From contig JAMWFC010000088.1 in the NCBI GenBank assembly GCA_027475525.1, forward strand, positions 756,757 through 820,756: a stretch of DNA of 64,000 nucleotides, in the 5' to 3' direction. This document shows, piece after piece, positions 43,428-53,267 of the stretch; the stretch's first letter is position 1, and every line of letters starts with the position of its first letter. A program made the translations under genes and the position numbers. Under the pieces are notes generated by a model. That model was not told the DNA's origin and did no database searches. It worked only from the letters and a program-made list of their open reading frames with translations. The DNA comes from Macrolepiota albuminosa (taxonomy: Eukaryota > Basidiomycota > Agaricomycetes > Agaricales > Agaricaceae).

Positions 43428-44183
43428 TCATGGAGAGTCCTTGCGTTTCTCCGTAGTGCGATGACGTCGCAGATGATTATCAGTGTCATCTGCTGTAGCT
43501 CGCTCAGCTGGGATTACTTTCCCATTCACCAGCACCTGACAATGGTCAAAGTCTAATATGACTTTGTTACGCCGCATGAATGGCGTTCCCAGTATCATAT
43601 CGTAGCGATTGAAGTTCGCTACATCCATGTATTCCCGGCTACGTGAGCCCGGCGTTTGGACATTCACATTTGTCCCATACTGCACCATGGCTCGGCTCCC
43701 TATGGTGCCCAGCTGTAACGCCAATGGCGTATCCAACTCCTGCACGGATATTCTGTACACATGGGCAAACTGGGGCGTTATGCCCGATGTAGTACTCCCA
43801 GAGTCCCATAGGGTCCATGCCTTGTGGCTGTCTACGTCCACATACGAGACCAGGCACTCCTTGTCTGCTCGTTTCAATGTAGGGCGCTGCAAAGTGCCCT
43901 CTGCACGACGAAGAGTCACCTTCTTCATCCAAACCACGTTATTCTGTTCAGGATCATTTGTGGACGGCCAATCCGTCATTGCCGCTAGGCACTCGGAGTC
44001 GCTGTCATGACTGTAGTACTCATTGTTGTAGACGTCGTCATATACGTCGACTGTGACGTACTCCTCCCCCTCCACGACCACACTCTCAGGCTTGGTGCCC
44101 GATGCCTCCTCTGGGGGCTCCTGGTCATTCGTGGGGTGCTCTGCCTCAGACTCGGCAGATATGTCTCCGTCACTCCCACTCAC
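43428..44183 (-). CDS. Retropepsin of element CD
   Basis: Open for 251 codons: acidic N-terminus (SESEAEHPTNDQEPPEE type), WDSGSTTSG active site, MILGTPFMRRNKVILDF. It ends in TGA after RKDSP, at the same site and followed by CTT as in B. The frame continues beyond the stop. Confidence 0.85.
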   Translation of the reverse strand: MSGSDGDISAESEAEHPTNDQEPPEEASGTKPESVVVEGEEYVTVDVYDDVYNNEYYSHDSDSECLAAMTDWPSTNDPEQNNVVWMKKVTLRRAEGTLQRPTLKRADKECLVSYVDVDSHKAWTLWDSGSTTSGITPQFAHVYRISVQELDTPLALQLGTIGSRAMVQYGTNVNVQTPGSRSREYMDVANFNRYDMILGTPFMRRNKVILDFDHCQVLVNGKVIPAERATADDTDNHLRRHRTTEKRKDSP

Positions 44184-44201
44184 GGCTGCAGTATGTGCAG
44201 C

Positions 44202-46815
44202 TCAAAGGTGGGCGTGGGGTGTATACCCCTTCCTCAGGGCTTCTGGCTTCGCGGGGCAGTTGGTAGCATAGTGGCCTGGTTGGCCACACGCGAAACAAGT
44301 CCCCGTCTGACCTGGTGGGTTGGCCGGTTTGAAGTCCGGCCTTGGTTTAGGACGTTCTCCGTCCGGTGCCCGATCTGGGCGTGGGTGGCTCCGCCCTTGG
44401 TTCGCCGCAGGGGTCCTGCATACGACAAACCACGTGTTGCAGTCACGGTCCAAATCGGTCTTTTTGGCCAGGAAGGTCCCCACATGCTGACCCCATGAGG
44501 GTGTCCCACCAGGCGGTAGTTGCCTGGGTCCCCTTTGTGTCCACTCCAATGTTCGTAGTGGTTAGCAGTCTTCAAAGACTGCTCATATCAGATGGCGTAT
44601 GCCACAAATTCCTCCACATCGTTGACTTCTGGGGACAATCCGTCCTCACATATCAAATAGCGGTGCATGTCCGCTGGAATGCCATCCAAGAACGTTTCGA
44701 GCATTGTATACCCATCTGGGTATACTGCCATGTTCTGGGCATGGTCATTAAGGGTATCATAGAACCCTTGTACTCCCAACTTCTCGGTATACTTGGCGGA
44801 CTAGAAGTCCCGCCTTGCATCCTGGAGCGTTGAGGGATGTACGAATCGATTGTACAGTCCTGTAAGGACTCCTTCAAACGTCCAGTCATATTGGACACGG
44901 TTGATGTGCAGTACTGCCCGTAGAAACCATCCCATGGCCTCTCCGGCCAAGAACTCAGGAAGAACAAAGATTTGTTCTCGTTCCATACGGTCACCTCCAT
45001 ATAAGCACATGGCAAGATGGGTGCATACATCCATCGCCCAATCTTCCAGGTCGCTGAACTTGGACGTGCCTGTATAGGCGTGAATGTGCCTACTGTGTGC
45101 TTTACGCAGCTTCACTCCATCGGGTAACCATAAGGTTACACCCAGGGCATCATCGACTACTCGATGCAGGTGATCGTGCATGGCTTCACGATGCATTCAA
45201 ATGGCCTCACGCTGACCCGAGGACCTAGTCGCCAAATCAGCGGCATGGGGAAGTGACTTCCCTCGTCCACCTTGCGGAGGACGTCCCGAGCCTCCTCAAC
45301 TGTGGGCATAATTGCCCTCGTCTCGAGGAGTCGACCTAGGGCCATCATCCCGGCCGTTACCAGGAACATCATGTCTTGTGGCGCCATCTCGATCGAGGAA
45401 GTCTCCTCGATCATGATCGTTGTGCCGCCCTGGACCTGGAGAAGCTTGATTCTCCTGACCCCATCTCGATCGAGGAAGTCTCCTCGATCATGATCGTTGT
45501 GCCGCCCTGGACCTGGAGAAGCTTGATTCTCCTGACCCTGCATGATGAATTGACAACGCATCTCGTCAATGGGCTTAGTGCCCTCGAATACGATGCCCTG
45601 ATCGTCGATAAGGGACTGTCCCTTCATCCTGAGGTCGCCATTGCGCATACGCTGATACGCGACTCTGTCGCTCAACGTTTCAGCCATGGGCACGCGCAGC
45701 ATCATAGATGCCTCGCTCTCCACCTTGAGCACGGTACTATTGTGCCCATCCGGACCTGACATATCTGTCCTACGGTCATGGTTATGCATGTGTGGGGGCT
45801 CCTCACGCCACCCTTGTCCTGCTGGAGTATAAAAAGTACTCATCGGTCTTACTTTGGGCACTTCTTGCGCCCGTGCTAGTGCCTCCACTAGCTCGAGTCC
45901 GACGTCTTGATTGCGTTGTGCCAAGCATTCCTCGGACGTGTGGCTCCAGGGGGTCAAAACCCCCGATTGCCGTGTGGCCTTACGCTGCACATACATTTGC
46001 AGCTCCATAGTGAGCACTCTCACCATTAAATCAGTATATTTTGTACTGAATACATTGGGCACTTCGTGCCCTTGTTGCCTAAGTGCTACTATATGGGCTG
46101 ACGCATAGCGCTCGAGTTGCGCTTGGGTGGTGTATTTCATCACCTCTGGGTGCAAGTCCCAGAACACCCGCAAGCGCATGGTGTACGTGGTTTTCAGCCG
46201 CTGTTCCTCTGCTCCGGCGTCGTCGTCACTTGACAACTCCATCACCTCCTCTGGACGCTCTACAACCTCCGGAGCTTCCTCCACTGCTGGTGTGCATGGG
46301 AATCGGTTGTCTGTGCGGGCTACTTCAGGGCTTGCAGCCTCCTCCGGTACCTCTTCTATGCAGGCTTCCGCTATCTTAGGAGGCATTGAGCCCGCTGTGG
46401 ACCGCCTGATCCCACTACTCCGGCTCGGAGGGGGAGCTCCCCCAGTCCGTACTGACAACTCGGTGTCTCCTGGGGCGCCATAGGCGCCTGTTGACTGTTG
46501 GCCGTCCTCAGGGGGCCCTTTTGACGCTAATCGGCTAGACTGTCGCAGTCCTCCTGGCAACTGCGTAACTGGGGAAGTTAATCCCCCTGGCATCCTGTCC
46601 TGTGGACGTTGCTGCCCGTCATGCTGTGAGCTTTCAGCTCTCCAGGCCTCGCTTTCAGTCCCGGCCAGGTCGGTGCTCCGGCCTCGGTCTCGGGCCTTGG
46701 GTCTTGCCTGACCCGCATTGGACGCTGACGCGTCCTGGGTGTCTGCTGGGTCTCCCCGTAGGTCGTGGGTGTTTTGCCTGCTGTCAGTGGGCACTGCAGG
46801 TATGGGATTACTCAT
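44202..46815 (-). pseudogene. Gag of element CD, broken
   Basis: Start ATG at 46815 (MSNPIPAVPTDSRQN). The same frame is open upstream to an ATG at 46854. Capsid motifs match B. The CCHC knuckle CFACGQPGHYATNC is intact. Breaks: TAG after RRDF near 44801 (CAG in B), TGA after AYAI near 44588 (CGG in B), a shift near 44550, and the 77-bp duplication at 45384. Confidence 0.83.
45384..45537. repeat. 77-bp tandem duplication 17 (gag of CD)
   Basis: Copies 45384-45460 and 45461-45537; it repeats the segment around NDHDRGDFLDRD. Confidence 0.93.
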
Positions 46816-46946
46816 CGATTCCCTGTCTGAAATTTGCATGGTGTGGCTGTGCAAGAAGCTCGAGAAGCTGATACAGTTCTGTCAACGAACTCAACAACTG
46901 ACGTCAGATGCTAGGCAATAGATCCTAGCTGGCGGATTCAAAAAAA

Positions 46947-47189
46947 TGTAACGAAGTTACAGGGATTGTGAGAGCTTAGGTTCACACTGCACAGAATCAG
47001 ACCAGTCCGGTCTATTGACTATGTAGTAAGAAAGTAAGAACACAAAAATAAGCTGCTTTGTAAGCAGCTGGTAAACTAATTATATAGTAATGTAAATTAA
47101 TATTATATTATAATAAATATAATATAATAGTGTCTACTGTAAAGTAAGTAAAGCTATGTGGCCAACGCCACATAGCGGACTACGCTACA
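46947..47189 (-). repeat. 5' LTR of element CD
   Basis: 243 bp; like 24440-24674 but with GTAGTAAGAAAGTAAG (a small 8-bp extra) near 47030. Confidence 0.92.
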
Positions 47190-47194
47190 ATGAT

Positions 47195-47446
47195 GGATGT
47201 GGTGATGATACAGCAGTGGTAGATGCCACTACCATCCACCTCTTACAACAAAGAGGATGGAGCCATCCAGACCCTCCAATTAATGGCCCTAGTGATGGTT
47301 CCCCTAGATATAGAGTGTCAAGAAGGGTGCTCGACATTCTTCAAGATGAGGACAATGGCCAATTTGAAGGTGAGGGAAGGCCAGCATTACAAAACCAAAA
47401 GAAGCGCAAGGCATTGCCTAACCAATTGTCAACAAATTCCAAGTGA
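47195..47446 (+). pseudogene. Gene3 of the KDZ element, 3' part
   Basis: Coding-looking sequence on the far side of element CD: DATTIHLLQQRGWSHPD, SRRVLDILQDEDNGQF and a basic end QKKRKALPNQ, stop at 47444-47446. Reading across the removed insertion gives ESVHDGCGDDTAVVDATT, so the segment probably continues gene3. Confidence 0.5.
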
Positions 47447-47576
47447 CCCCGCAAGTCTCAAGCACAAATGTTACAGGAGGATGCAGCTCGATACATTGAT
47501 ATGTCTACACCAGCAAAAAGGAGTAGCAGCCGCACTAAGGTCATTCGACCAGTCCGCCGTCATTGATGTGGGGAAG

Positions 47577-47730
47577 GGGGGAATGTTATATTACATTTTT
47601 GTAAACTATAGGGTTACAAAAATGTACGAATGTCTGTCATAGCGAAAAAAAAAGGGGGAATGTTATATTACATTTTTGTAAACTATAGGGTTACAAAAAT
47701 GTACGAATGTCTGTCATAGCAAAAAAAAAA
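47577..47730. repeat. 77-bp tandem duplication 18 (intergenic)
   Basis: Copies 47577-47653 and 47654-47730, one G/A difference; it doubles the palindrome below. Confidence 0.9.
47592..47626. other. 13-bp perfect inverted repeat (hairpin)
   Basis: TACATTTTTGTAA and TTACAAAAATGTA flank a 9-nt loop. It lies between the convergent 3' ends of gene3 and gene4, so a termination or processing role is possible. Confidence 0.5.
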
Positions 47731-47746
47731 TTGTAATCGTCCATCT

Positions 47747-49725
47747 TCACTTCTCTTCTGTTGCCTTCCGTCTCTCAGTAAGCCGACTGGATGATCGGGT
47801 CCGTTGCATTGGCGGCCGACTACTTCGGGAGTTGCTGCGAGCCCGTCCCCTTGGGCCAGGGAGAGGGTCCTCCGGGTCCGTTGCATTGGCGGCCGACTAC
47901 TTCGGGAGTTGCTGCGAGCCCGTCCCCTTGGGCCAGGGAGAGGGTCCTCAGCAGGGACTGGCGGAGGGACGGAAGATGGTTGAGGGGGTGACGGAGATAT
48001 TCGTGTGGGAGACGTCCCTGAGGATGTTTGTTGAAGCGGGGATGGAGCGATGGTGAGAGTGGATAAGTCAGCGGCGTGATGGGATTGGTCAGTGGCGAGG
48101 GCAGAGGTGTCACCAGTGGGAACGGATATGTCAGCACTGGCAGGGGATTGGTCAGCAGTGGGGTCAGGAGTGGTTTCTTCCTCTTCAACGATGGGTCCAA
48201 GTCCACTGTGCCCTGTTGGATGCACTGCCACATCATCCTGAGCTGACAGACTGGAGGGACGGGTAGAGATGTGAAGTTGATTCTGCAAAGTGTCAACCAC
48301 ACCCCAAATATTGCGGATCTGCTCTTCCGTCTGACGGATACGTCCGGCGTGGTCTTCAAGTGTCTCACCCGCAAGAGAAACATTCGTTTGCAGGGTTTCT
48401 ATGCGGCCACCGAGCGTGTCGACCTGAGTCTGGTAGCGACGGAAGAAGTCCTCAATACGCGGTAACCAGCTCGCCTCAGCCGTGACAAACCCGTCCCGCA
48501 CCTGCTCCCCAACATTCCGCAATGCTTCCTGGAACCCATTCTCCATCCTGTCCAAACGGCTCTCCACCCCTGCCATTACACCAGCCACAATGTCCTCACT
48601 GTGACTAGACTCCATTGCCCGCTCCTTGCCCTTTCCCTTGACCGGAAGAGGATCCGCTGGGCGGTTGGAGGTCGACAGTTGGGATGGACAAATGGACGGT
48701 TTTGATGGTCCCGCGATTGGACTGGCTGGTTCATCTGCTAACTATTGGTTAGCTATTTGAGCAGGAAAAGAGTTTCATACCGTCATCACTCTCAATAATC
48801 GTCACTGACTTCTTTCTCAGTGGTTTTTTCCCCTTTCCCTTGTTGCTGGGCTTGACAGTTTTCTTGACAATCGTCAGGCTGCATGTTTGTTTGCGAATGA
48901 GCTGGCAGGGATTGCATGTGGTGCTGCCCTTTGTCCTGACACACTGTAGCCACTTACTTGCGCAATATTGGCAAGGGGGGTTGATGTGCTGACCCTCGCG
49001 ACGAGGTGCTGTCCTCAGATACCTGCCCAACAGCATCCCTCCAGTAATTTCCCCCTTCGGTATCCTGCCCTCTTGTTCTTCCTCTTCCTCTTCCTCTTCA
49101 TCCTCATCCTCATCCTCGTCCTCCTGCTCCTTCTGTCGACGATAGGTACCAGGAGGAGGTTGACCAATATAGGTCACCCGTTTTGGCTTCTTGGGATTTG
49201 GCGACAGACCAGACAAATCTCCTGCCGCTGGAGGACTCAGTCGTTTTCTCTTCTTCGGAATCGGTGACGGACCAGACGAATCTCCTGCTGCTGGCCTATG
49301 ACCTATCCGGTCTTCTCGTGCCGGTGCCGTCGACGGACCGGCCTCGGTCGACGGATCAGGTCGTTCTTCGCCCCCACTTGGTTCCTCTCCCCTTCCGCTC
49401 CTCTGGGTCCATTTCTTTGCAGCGTCCTTCAACCGCCTGGTCATATCCTCGTCAGAAAGCTTGCTCTGGAGTAGCGGGATAACTTTGTTGATGAAACTTC
49501 TCCTGGCATCAAGGAGGAGTTTCTTGTCATCCTTGACGTCCCTAACCTTGAACCACATGTCAATCTACAGGACGACTATTAGTGCATGTCTATTAGGCAG
49601 GAGTGCTTGTATCTTACCAGGTCCTTCTGCTGTGCTTTGAGTTGTTGCAGGTCTCCTGCAAGAGCAAGGTATAATACTTGAACATCCGTGTCAACGACCC
49701 GTTGGTGGAGTTCTTCATTAGACAT
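47747..49725 (-). CDS. Gene4: Zn2Cys6/coiled-coil protein
   Basis: Start ATG at 49725 (MSNEELHQRVVDTDVQ). Exon 1 is 49725-49618; intron 49565-49617 (GTAAGA...CTGTAG, 53 nt); exon 2 49564-48781; intron 48738-48780 (GTATGA...GTTAG, 43 nt); exon 3 from 48737. Exon 2 carries basic clusters (PKKRKRLSPP), an acidic run near residues 186-200, and Cys234, 237, 244, 253, 256, 264 in C-x2-C-x6-C-x8-C-x2-C-x7-C, which fits the Zn2Cys6 pattern. Exon 3 encodes a coiled coil (VESRLDRMENGFQEALRNVG, GRIETLQTNVSLAGE) and a Ser/Pro/Thr-rich tail. Without the 77-bp duplication at 47797 the frame ends at 47747-47749. It is probably a nuclear regulator or DNA-binding accessory protein. It lies inside the inverted repeats. 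Confidence 0.65.
47797..47950. repeat. 77-bp tandem duplication 19 (gene4 tail)
   Basis: Copies 47797-47873 and 47874-47950; it sends the last part of gene4 into a wrong frame. Confidence 0.93.
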
Positions 49726-49920
49726 GGCGGATGGAGGATTAAAGAAACGGACGAGAACTTTACACGAAGCAAGTTCTGAAAATAGATATCATGTGACCCT
49801 GTTTAAATTACAAAAGAAGTTTGATTTATTGCTTGACAAAACCTTACTTTGTTTATCTTACAGTTTAGTAAATAACAATTAGCTAAGCAGGCCAAAAATA
49901 GCAAACGTCATAATGTTCAT

Positions 49921-50074
49921 TGCACTAAGCAGGAGTTGAACCCACCTACTGCAACACACAATGAACACCAATGGATAATATTCCACTAGACCATCATTGC
50001 ACTAAGCAGGAGTTGAACCCACCTACTGCAACACACAATGAACACCAATGGATAATATTCCACTAGACCATCAA
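49921..50074. repeat. 77-bp tandem duplication 20 (tRNA-like unit)
   Basis: Copies 49921-49997 and 49998-50074; it covers nearly the whole tRNA-like sequence. Confidence 0.93.
49922..50000 (-). ncRNA. tRNA-like sequence, cluster unit 1
   Basis: 79 nt on the minus strand. The A-box TGGTCTAGTGG starts at position 8 and the B-box GGTTCAACTCC is 12 nt before the end region. Acceptor halves GCAATGA/TTAGTGC pair at 6 of 7 positions, T stem GTGGG/CCTGC at 5 of 5 with wobbles. No clear anticodon arm is seen. It is repeated at 49999-50077 by the 77-bp duplication. Confidence 0.55.
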
Positions 50075-50212
50075 AGCTTAATGTACACAGCTATAGTCTA
50101 AATAGATATCATGTCAGCCTGTTTAAATTAGGACCTTACTTTGTTTATCATACTGTATAGTAAATAACAATTAGCTAAGCAGGTCAAAAATTCTAAACAG
50201 TTTGACGTAAAT

Positions 50213-50280
50213 GCACTAGTAGGAATCGAACCTGCCTACTGCAAGACATAATGGATAATATTCCACTAGACCACTGATGC
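50213..50280 (-). ncRNA. tRNA-like sequence, cluster unit 2
   Basis: A-box TGGTCTAGTGG and B-box GGTTCGATTCC; acceptor GCATCAG/CTAGTGC pairs at 6 of 7. It is shorter than unit 1 by about 10 nt in the middle. Confidence 0.5.
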
Positions 50281-50363
50281 TTACTGTATCATGCTATGAT
50301 ATAAATAAACATCAGTCTAATATTCTGTGTGTGGACAAAAATTCTCAACAGTTTGATATTAAT

Positions 50364-50441
50364 GCATTAGGGGGAATCGAACCCACCTATTGCAAGAAAC
50401 AAGGAATACCGATTGGAAATATTCCACTTCACCACAGACGC
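50364..50441 (-). ncRNA. tRNA-like sequence, cluster unit 3
   Basis: A-box TGGTGAAGTGG, B-box GGTTCGATTCC, 78 nt; the acceptor pairs at 5 of 7 positions. Confidence 0.45.
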
Positions 50442-50658
50442 CTTGTGGAGAATGCTATGGTATAAATTAATATCAGTCTAATATTCTGCTACACCCCATG
50501 GTTTTCCTCTTTCCTGTATACTTCTATGGTGTAATTAAATATCAGTCTAATATTGTCAATTCAATACAGATGCACCAGTTGCAGTAAAATCTCTATCTGT
50601 TCAAATTGTGTATGGGTCCATTTGTGCACTACATGAACACCGTCCTGAGTTGTAGTAA

Positions 50659-50737
50659 GCGCCTGTGGTACAATGGAATATTCATAAATTGATATTTCAT
50701 ATTGTGCACAAGAGTGGGTTCGACTCCCGCTAGTTCA
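50659..50737 (+). ncRNA. tRNA-like sequence, cluster unit 4
   Basis: Plus strand: A-box TGGTACAATGG, B-box GGTTCGACTCC, T stem GTGGG/CCCGC fully paired, 79 nt. The acceptor ends do not pair. Related to 15708-15790. Confidence 0.45.
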
Positions 50738-50745
50738 CATTATAT

Positions 50746-51120
50746 AATAGCAACAGGCCGCTGATGTCCGCTAGCATCATGAATTTGATCTGTTGAAAAC
50801 TCCAGAGTTTTCTGCAGTGGCATAAGATGGAAGAGTTCGCGTGTGTGGTCATTTCAGTGCTCATGACCAGTTGATTATACACTGTGGCTGGAGACCTTTG
50901 TGCTGGTCTTTGTAAAAATGGTAGTCAGCCCTGGTGTATTGTCACTTGTCATGAGCGCTGGATTGATCTCATGCGTCAACTCCTCCATCCTATCCCACTT
51001 CAGTAATTGCTAGAGTTTTGGTCAGATCAACTACCACATGCGCTTACTACAGGTCAGTACGATGTACATGTAGAGCAAAAATGCACCCATATAAAAACAC
51101 ATCATTAGTCCCCGTTAAGG
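50746..51120. other. No recognisable feature
   Basis: Neither ORF nor repeat is recognised, apart from a short CTACATGTACA stretch that also lies upstream of the other tRNA-like units. Confidence 0.4.
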
Positions 51121-51126
51121 TGGAGT

Positions 51127-51207
51127 AGGGGGAGTAGAACCCACCGCTGTACACAATATTGAATATCAATAAACAAATATTCCACTGAACCACTGGGACT
51201 GGTTGCA
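51127..51207 (-). ncRNA. tRNA-like sequence, cluster unit 5
   Basis: A-box TGGTTCAGTGG and B-box-like GGTTCTACTCC. It sits against the right inverted repeat, as 15708-15790 sits against the left one in mirrored position. Confidence 0.45.
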
Positions 51208-51291
51208 CCGCTGAAACCCACCGCTGTACACAATATTGAATATCAATAAACAAATATTCCACTGAACCACTGGGACTGGTTGCACCGCTGA
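51138..51291. repeat. 77-bp tandem duplication 21 (tRNA-like unit)
   Basis: Copies 51138-51214 and 51215-51291. Confidence 0.93.
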
Positions 51292-51664
51292 TATCAGCTG
51301 GCTCACATGCCGACATCAGCTACCGTCCGCTACCGTCCGCTGGCATGCCAGCGGACAGCAGACACTCACGCGCCCTCTTCCGCCCTTCCCCCTCTTTCTC
51401 CCCAGTGCCATCCTCTCCACTCCCCACACTACTTCACACGCCACCCCCATCCACCACATGATGCACCCCACCTCCCTCCTCCCCCCTGACCTGATGTCCA
51501 ACGTCTGCTACATCCGCTGGCGTACCAGCGGACACCCACGCTCCTCCCCTTCCCTCTTCCCCCTCTTTCTCCCCACCCCCATCCCTCTTCCGCCACCCCC
51601 CACGCTCCCCGAGATGCCACCCCATGCGGCGGACGCCCATGCAGCCCGTTTCCTTCTCTCCCGC

Positions 51665-51815
51665 CCTGATGCTGGACGATGCCGGGGGTTGCTGATGGAT
51701 TCCCGTGGATGCCGACGAATACGAGCGGATATCCGGCAGATGCCGACGGATTCCGACGGATGCCAGCGGGTTACGACGGCTGCCGACGAACTCTGATGGC
51801 CAGCTGATGGCTGCT
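51665..51815. repeat. Subterminal short-repeat array in right inverted repeat
   Basis: Degenerate units around CGGATGCC(A/G)AC, the complement of the left array. Confidence 0.5.
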
Positions 51816-51968
51816 GATGCCAACCCCCCTTTCATGCCATGAAAACTCTTTTGGGAGGTATGCCACCCCCCTTCCACCTCAAAAAATCCATACGGGAACC
51901 TGTGGAAACGTAGGTGGCCATCCGTTCATTGTGTCATCTGACCTTTGAATCTATCTGTTAGTAACGGA

Positions 51969-52045
51969 CCTGTGGTGCAACGGTTAAATGTGCGTTCTGT
52001 TGCTGGAGGCTTTCCCAAGGCCGGTGGTTCGATTCTCCCCACAGG
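51969..52045 (+). ncRNA. tRNA-like sequence in right inverted repeat
   Basis: Counterpart of 4637-4713: CCTGTGG/CCACAGG stem, A-box TGGTGCAACGGTT, B-box GGTTCGATTC. Both terminal stems are conserved exactly between the two repeats. Confidence 0.5.
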
Positions 52046-52493
52046 CATATGATGGGCAAGACGACGTTACCTTTTTCCTTGGTCCAACCAGACCCTGGGG
52101 ACCTGCATAGGCCTCTGTGGATGTCCGCTGGTGCCCTGTGCAGGCCTGCGTGGGCCCACGTAGGTTTGAGTCCATCGATGTATGTCTGCGTGGATGTCCG
52201 CTGGTGGCTTGCGTAGGCGTGCGTAGGTTTGCAGGGCCCTTTTGTGGACATATGCTGGTGTCAGGGGTGGGAAAAGGAGGGAAGGGGAGATGCGCAGCCT
52301 CGAGTTATTGCAGGGAGGAAGGGAGAGGGAGGGAAGTGGGGAACCTCGAGGAGGGTTTATTCATGCCATGAAGTCCGCCAATGGAGGAGGTTTTCACTCG
52401 TGGGCTGATGCCCGCCAGTGGCCGCTGACGCACATTGACGTCCGCTAGTGTCTGCTGGCATCTGCCGCACCTGCATGCGCATGTGTGTGCCCG

Positions 52494-52502
52494 CCTTTTA
52501 TC
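52494..52502 (-). promoter_or_regulatory. TATA-like box in right inverted repeat
   Basis: GATAAAAGG on the minus strand, mirrored with 4180-4188. Confidence 0.35.
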
Positions 52503-52666
52503 AATCCAGTGGACCGTGTCATACAGCACATTGTGACATGTCCACAGCTCTGTATTTTATGGCACTGTGGGGACTGCTCAGCTCCAGTGTAGCGGACTCC
52601 GCTGGACACGTATGGTACAGCACAAAGCGAGCTCCCGTACAACGTATGACACGTACCGTTGTGATG

Positions 52667-53267
52667 CCCTACCCTGCATAGCCCGTTGTTGCTCCATGTT
52701 AAGCTGTGGCGCATTAATAATCAGTCGTAATGACGGCTTGTCGCATGGCAGACTGTCGAAATCAGTAATTGCCATGATCTAGTAAATCAATGAGTTGTTG
52801 TCATATATCTATTGCGCTGGATAACAGACCTCTCAAGTGACAATAGGTGTTCATTAGATAGTGGCGATATGCCGAATCTTTCAGGGGGTATATCAGCACT
52901 GGTATTCAGGGATTGCTCTCCACAGAAGGCAGCCAAGGAAATAAGTCATAATGCATGTGTCTGCTCTGATATATGATTTTCGCGTGGCGGCTATTATCTG
53001 CGATCTAATATCGTGTCCTGTCATGCCTGTACCAGGCAGAACATAGAAAGACTCACAATTAGTCATCGAAATAGTCCTATTTTTCAGAGACCGCTGGATC
53101 TATGGGTCGACTGGACATCCAATAAATCTGGCAAGGAAAGAACGTCAGCCAAGTAAAATTGGAACATTACGGACCGAGTGGGTGTAGAGAATGTGTTAAA
53201 ACAGACCCAACAGTGGCTACATTCTGGCATATGCAGATATCAAATATTAACATAGTAAAGCTACGGA
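52667..53267. other. No recognisable feature
   Basis: About 600 bp outside the right inverted repeat without coding signal, known motif or match elsewhere in the window that I can see. Confidence 0.4.

Larger units (their letters stand above)
24440..47189 (-). mobile_element. Element CD: Ty3/gypsy retrotransposon split by element B
   Basis: The outer LTRs are 24440-24674 (3' LTR) and 46947-47189 (5' LTR), flanked by ATGAC (24435-24439) and ATGAT (47190-47194), a 5-bp duplication with one C/T change. Gag, protease and most of Pol lie at 46815-40402; the rest of integrase and ORF3 lie at 28896-24720. The two halves join exactly at the integrase codons for WWREL-HKLLGA once element B is removed. 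A polypurine tract (GGGGGG in ATTGGGGGGTG, minus strand) precedes the 3' LTR. Unnested length is about 11.2 kb. Confidence 0.92.
4016..52666. mobile_element. Giant KDZ-type DNA transposon with long inverted repeats, carrying nested retroelements
   Basis: Two copies of a 1.37 kb sequence lie in inverted orientation around the KDZ transposase: 4016-5080 plus 15330-15638 on the left, 51295-52666 on the right. Their lengths agree (about 1374 and 1372 bp) once element A is removed from the left copy. Outer ends read CATCACAA(T/C)GGTACGTG on both sides. Without element A and element CD the unit is about 15.6 kb and holds gene2, the KDZ transposase, gene3 and gene4. I see no clear target-site duplication at the outer ends (CATAGAGA left, CCCTACCC right). 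It is therefore possible that the inverted repeats are two independent copies of another repeat; the matched ends and bracketing of the KDZ gene favour the single-element reading. Confidence 0.6.
51295..52666 (-). repeat. Right inverted terminal repeat (uninterrupted)
   Basis: Inverted copy of 4016-5080 plus 15330-15638. Around 51600-51620 it reads straight through the position where element A sits in the left copy, so it is the empty-site reference. Inner end: perfect 18-bp palindrome CCGCTGGCATGCCAGCGG (51337-51354). Confidence 0.85.

Noticed and set aside
49922..50000. Functional tRNA gene
   Set aside because: Promoter boxes and terminal stems are present, but no plausible anticodon stem-loop can be drawn.
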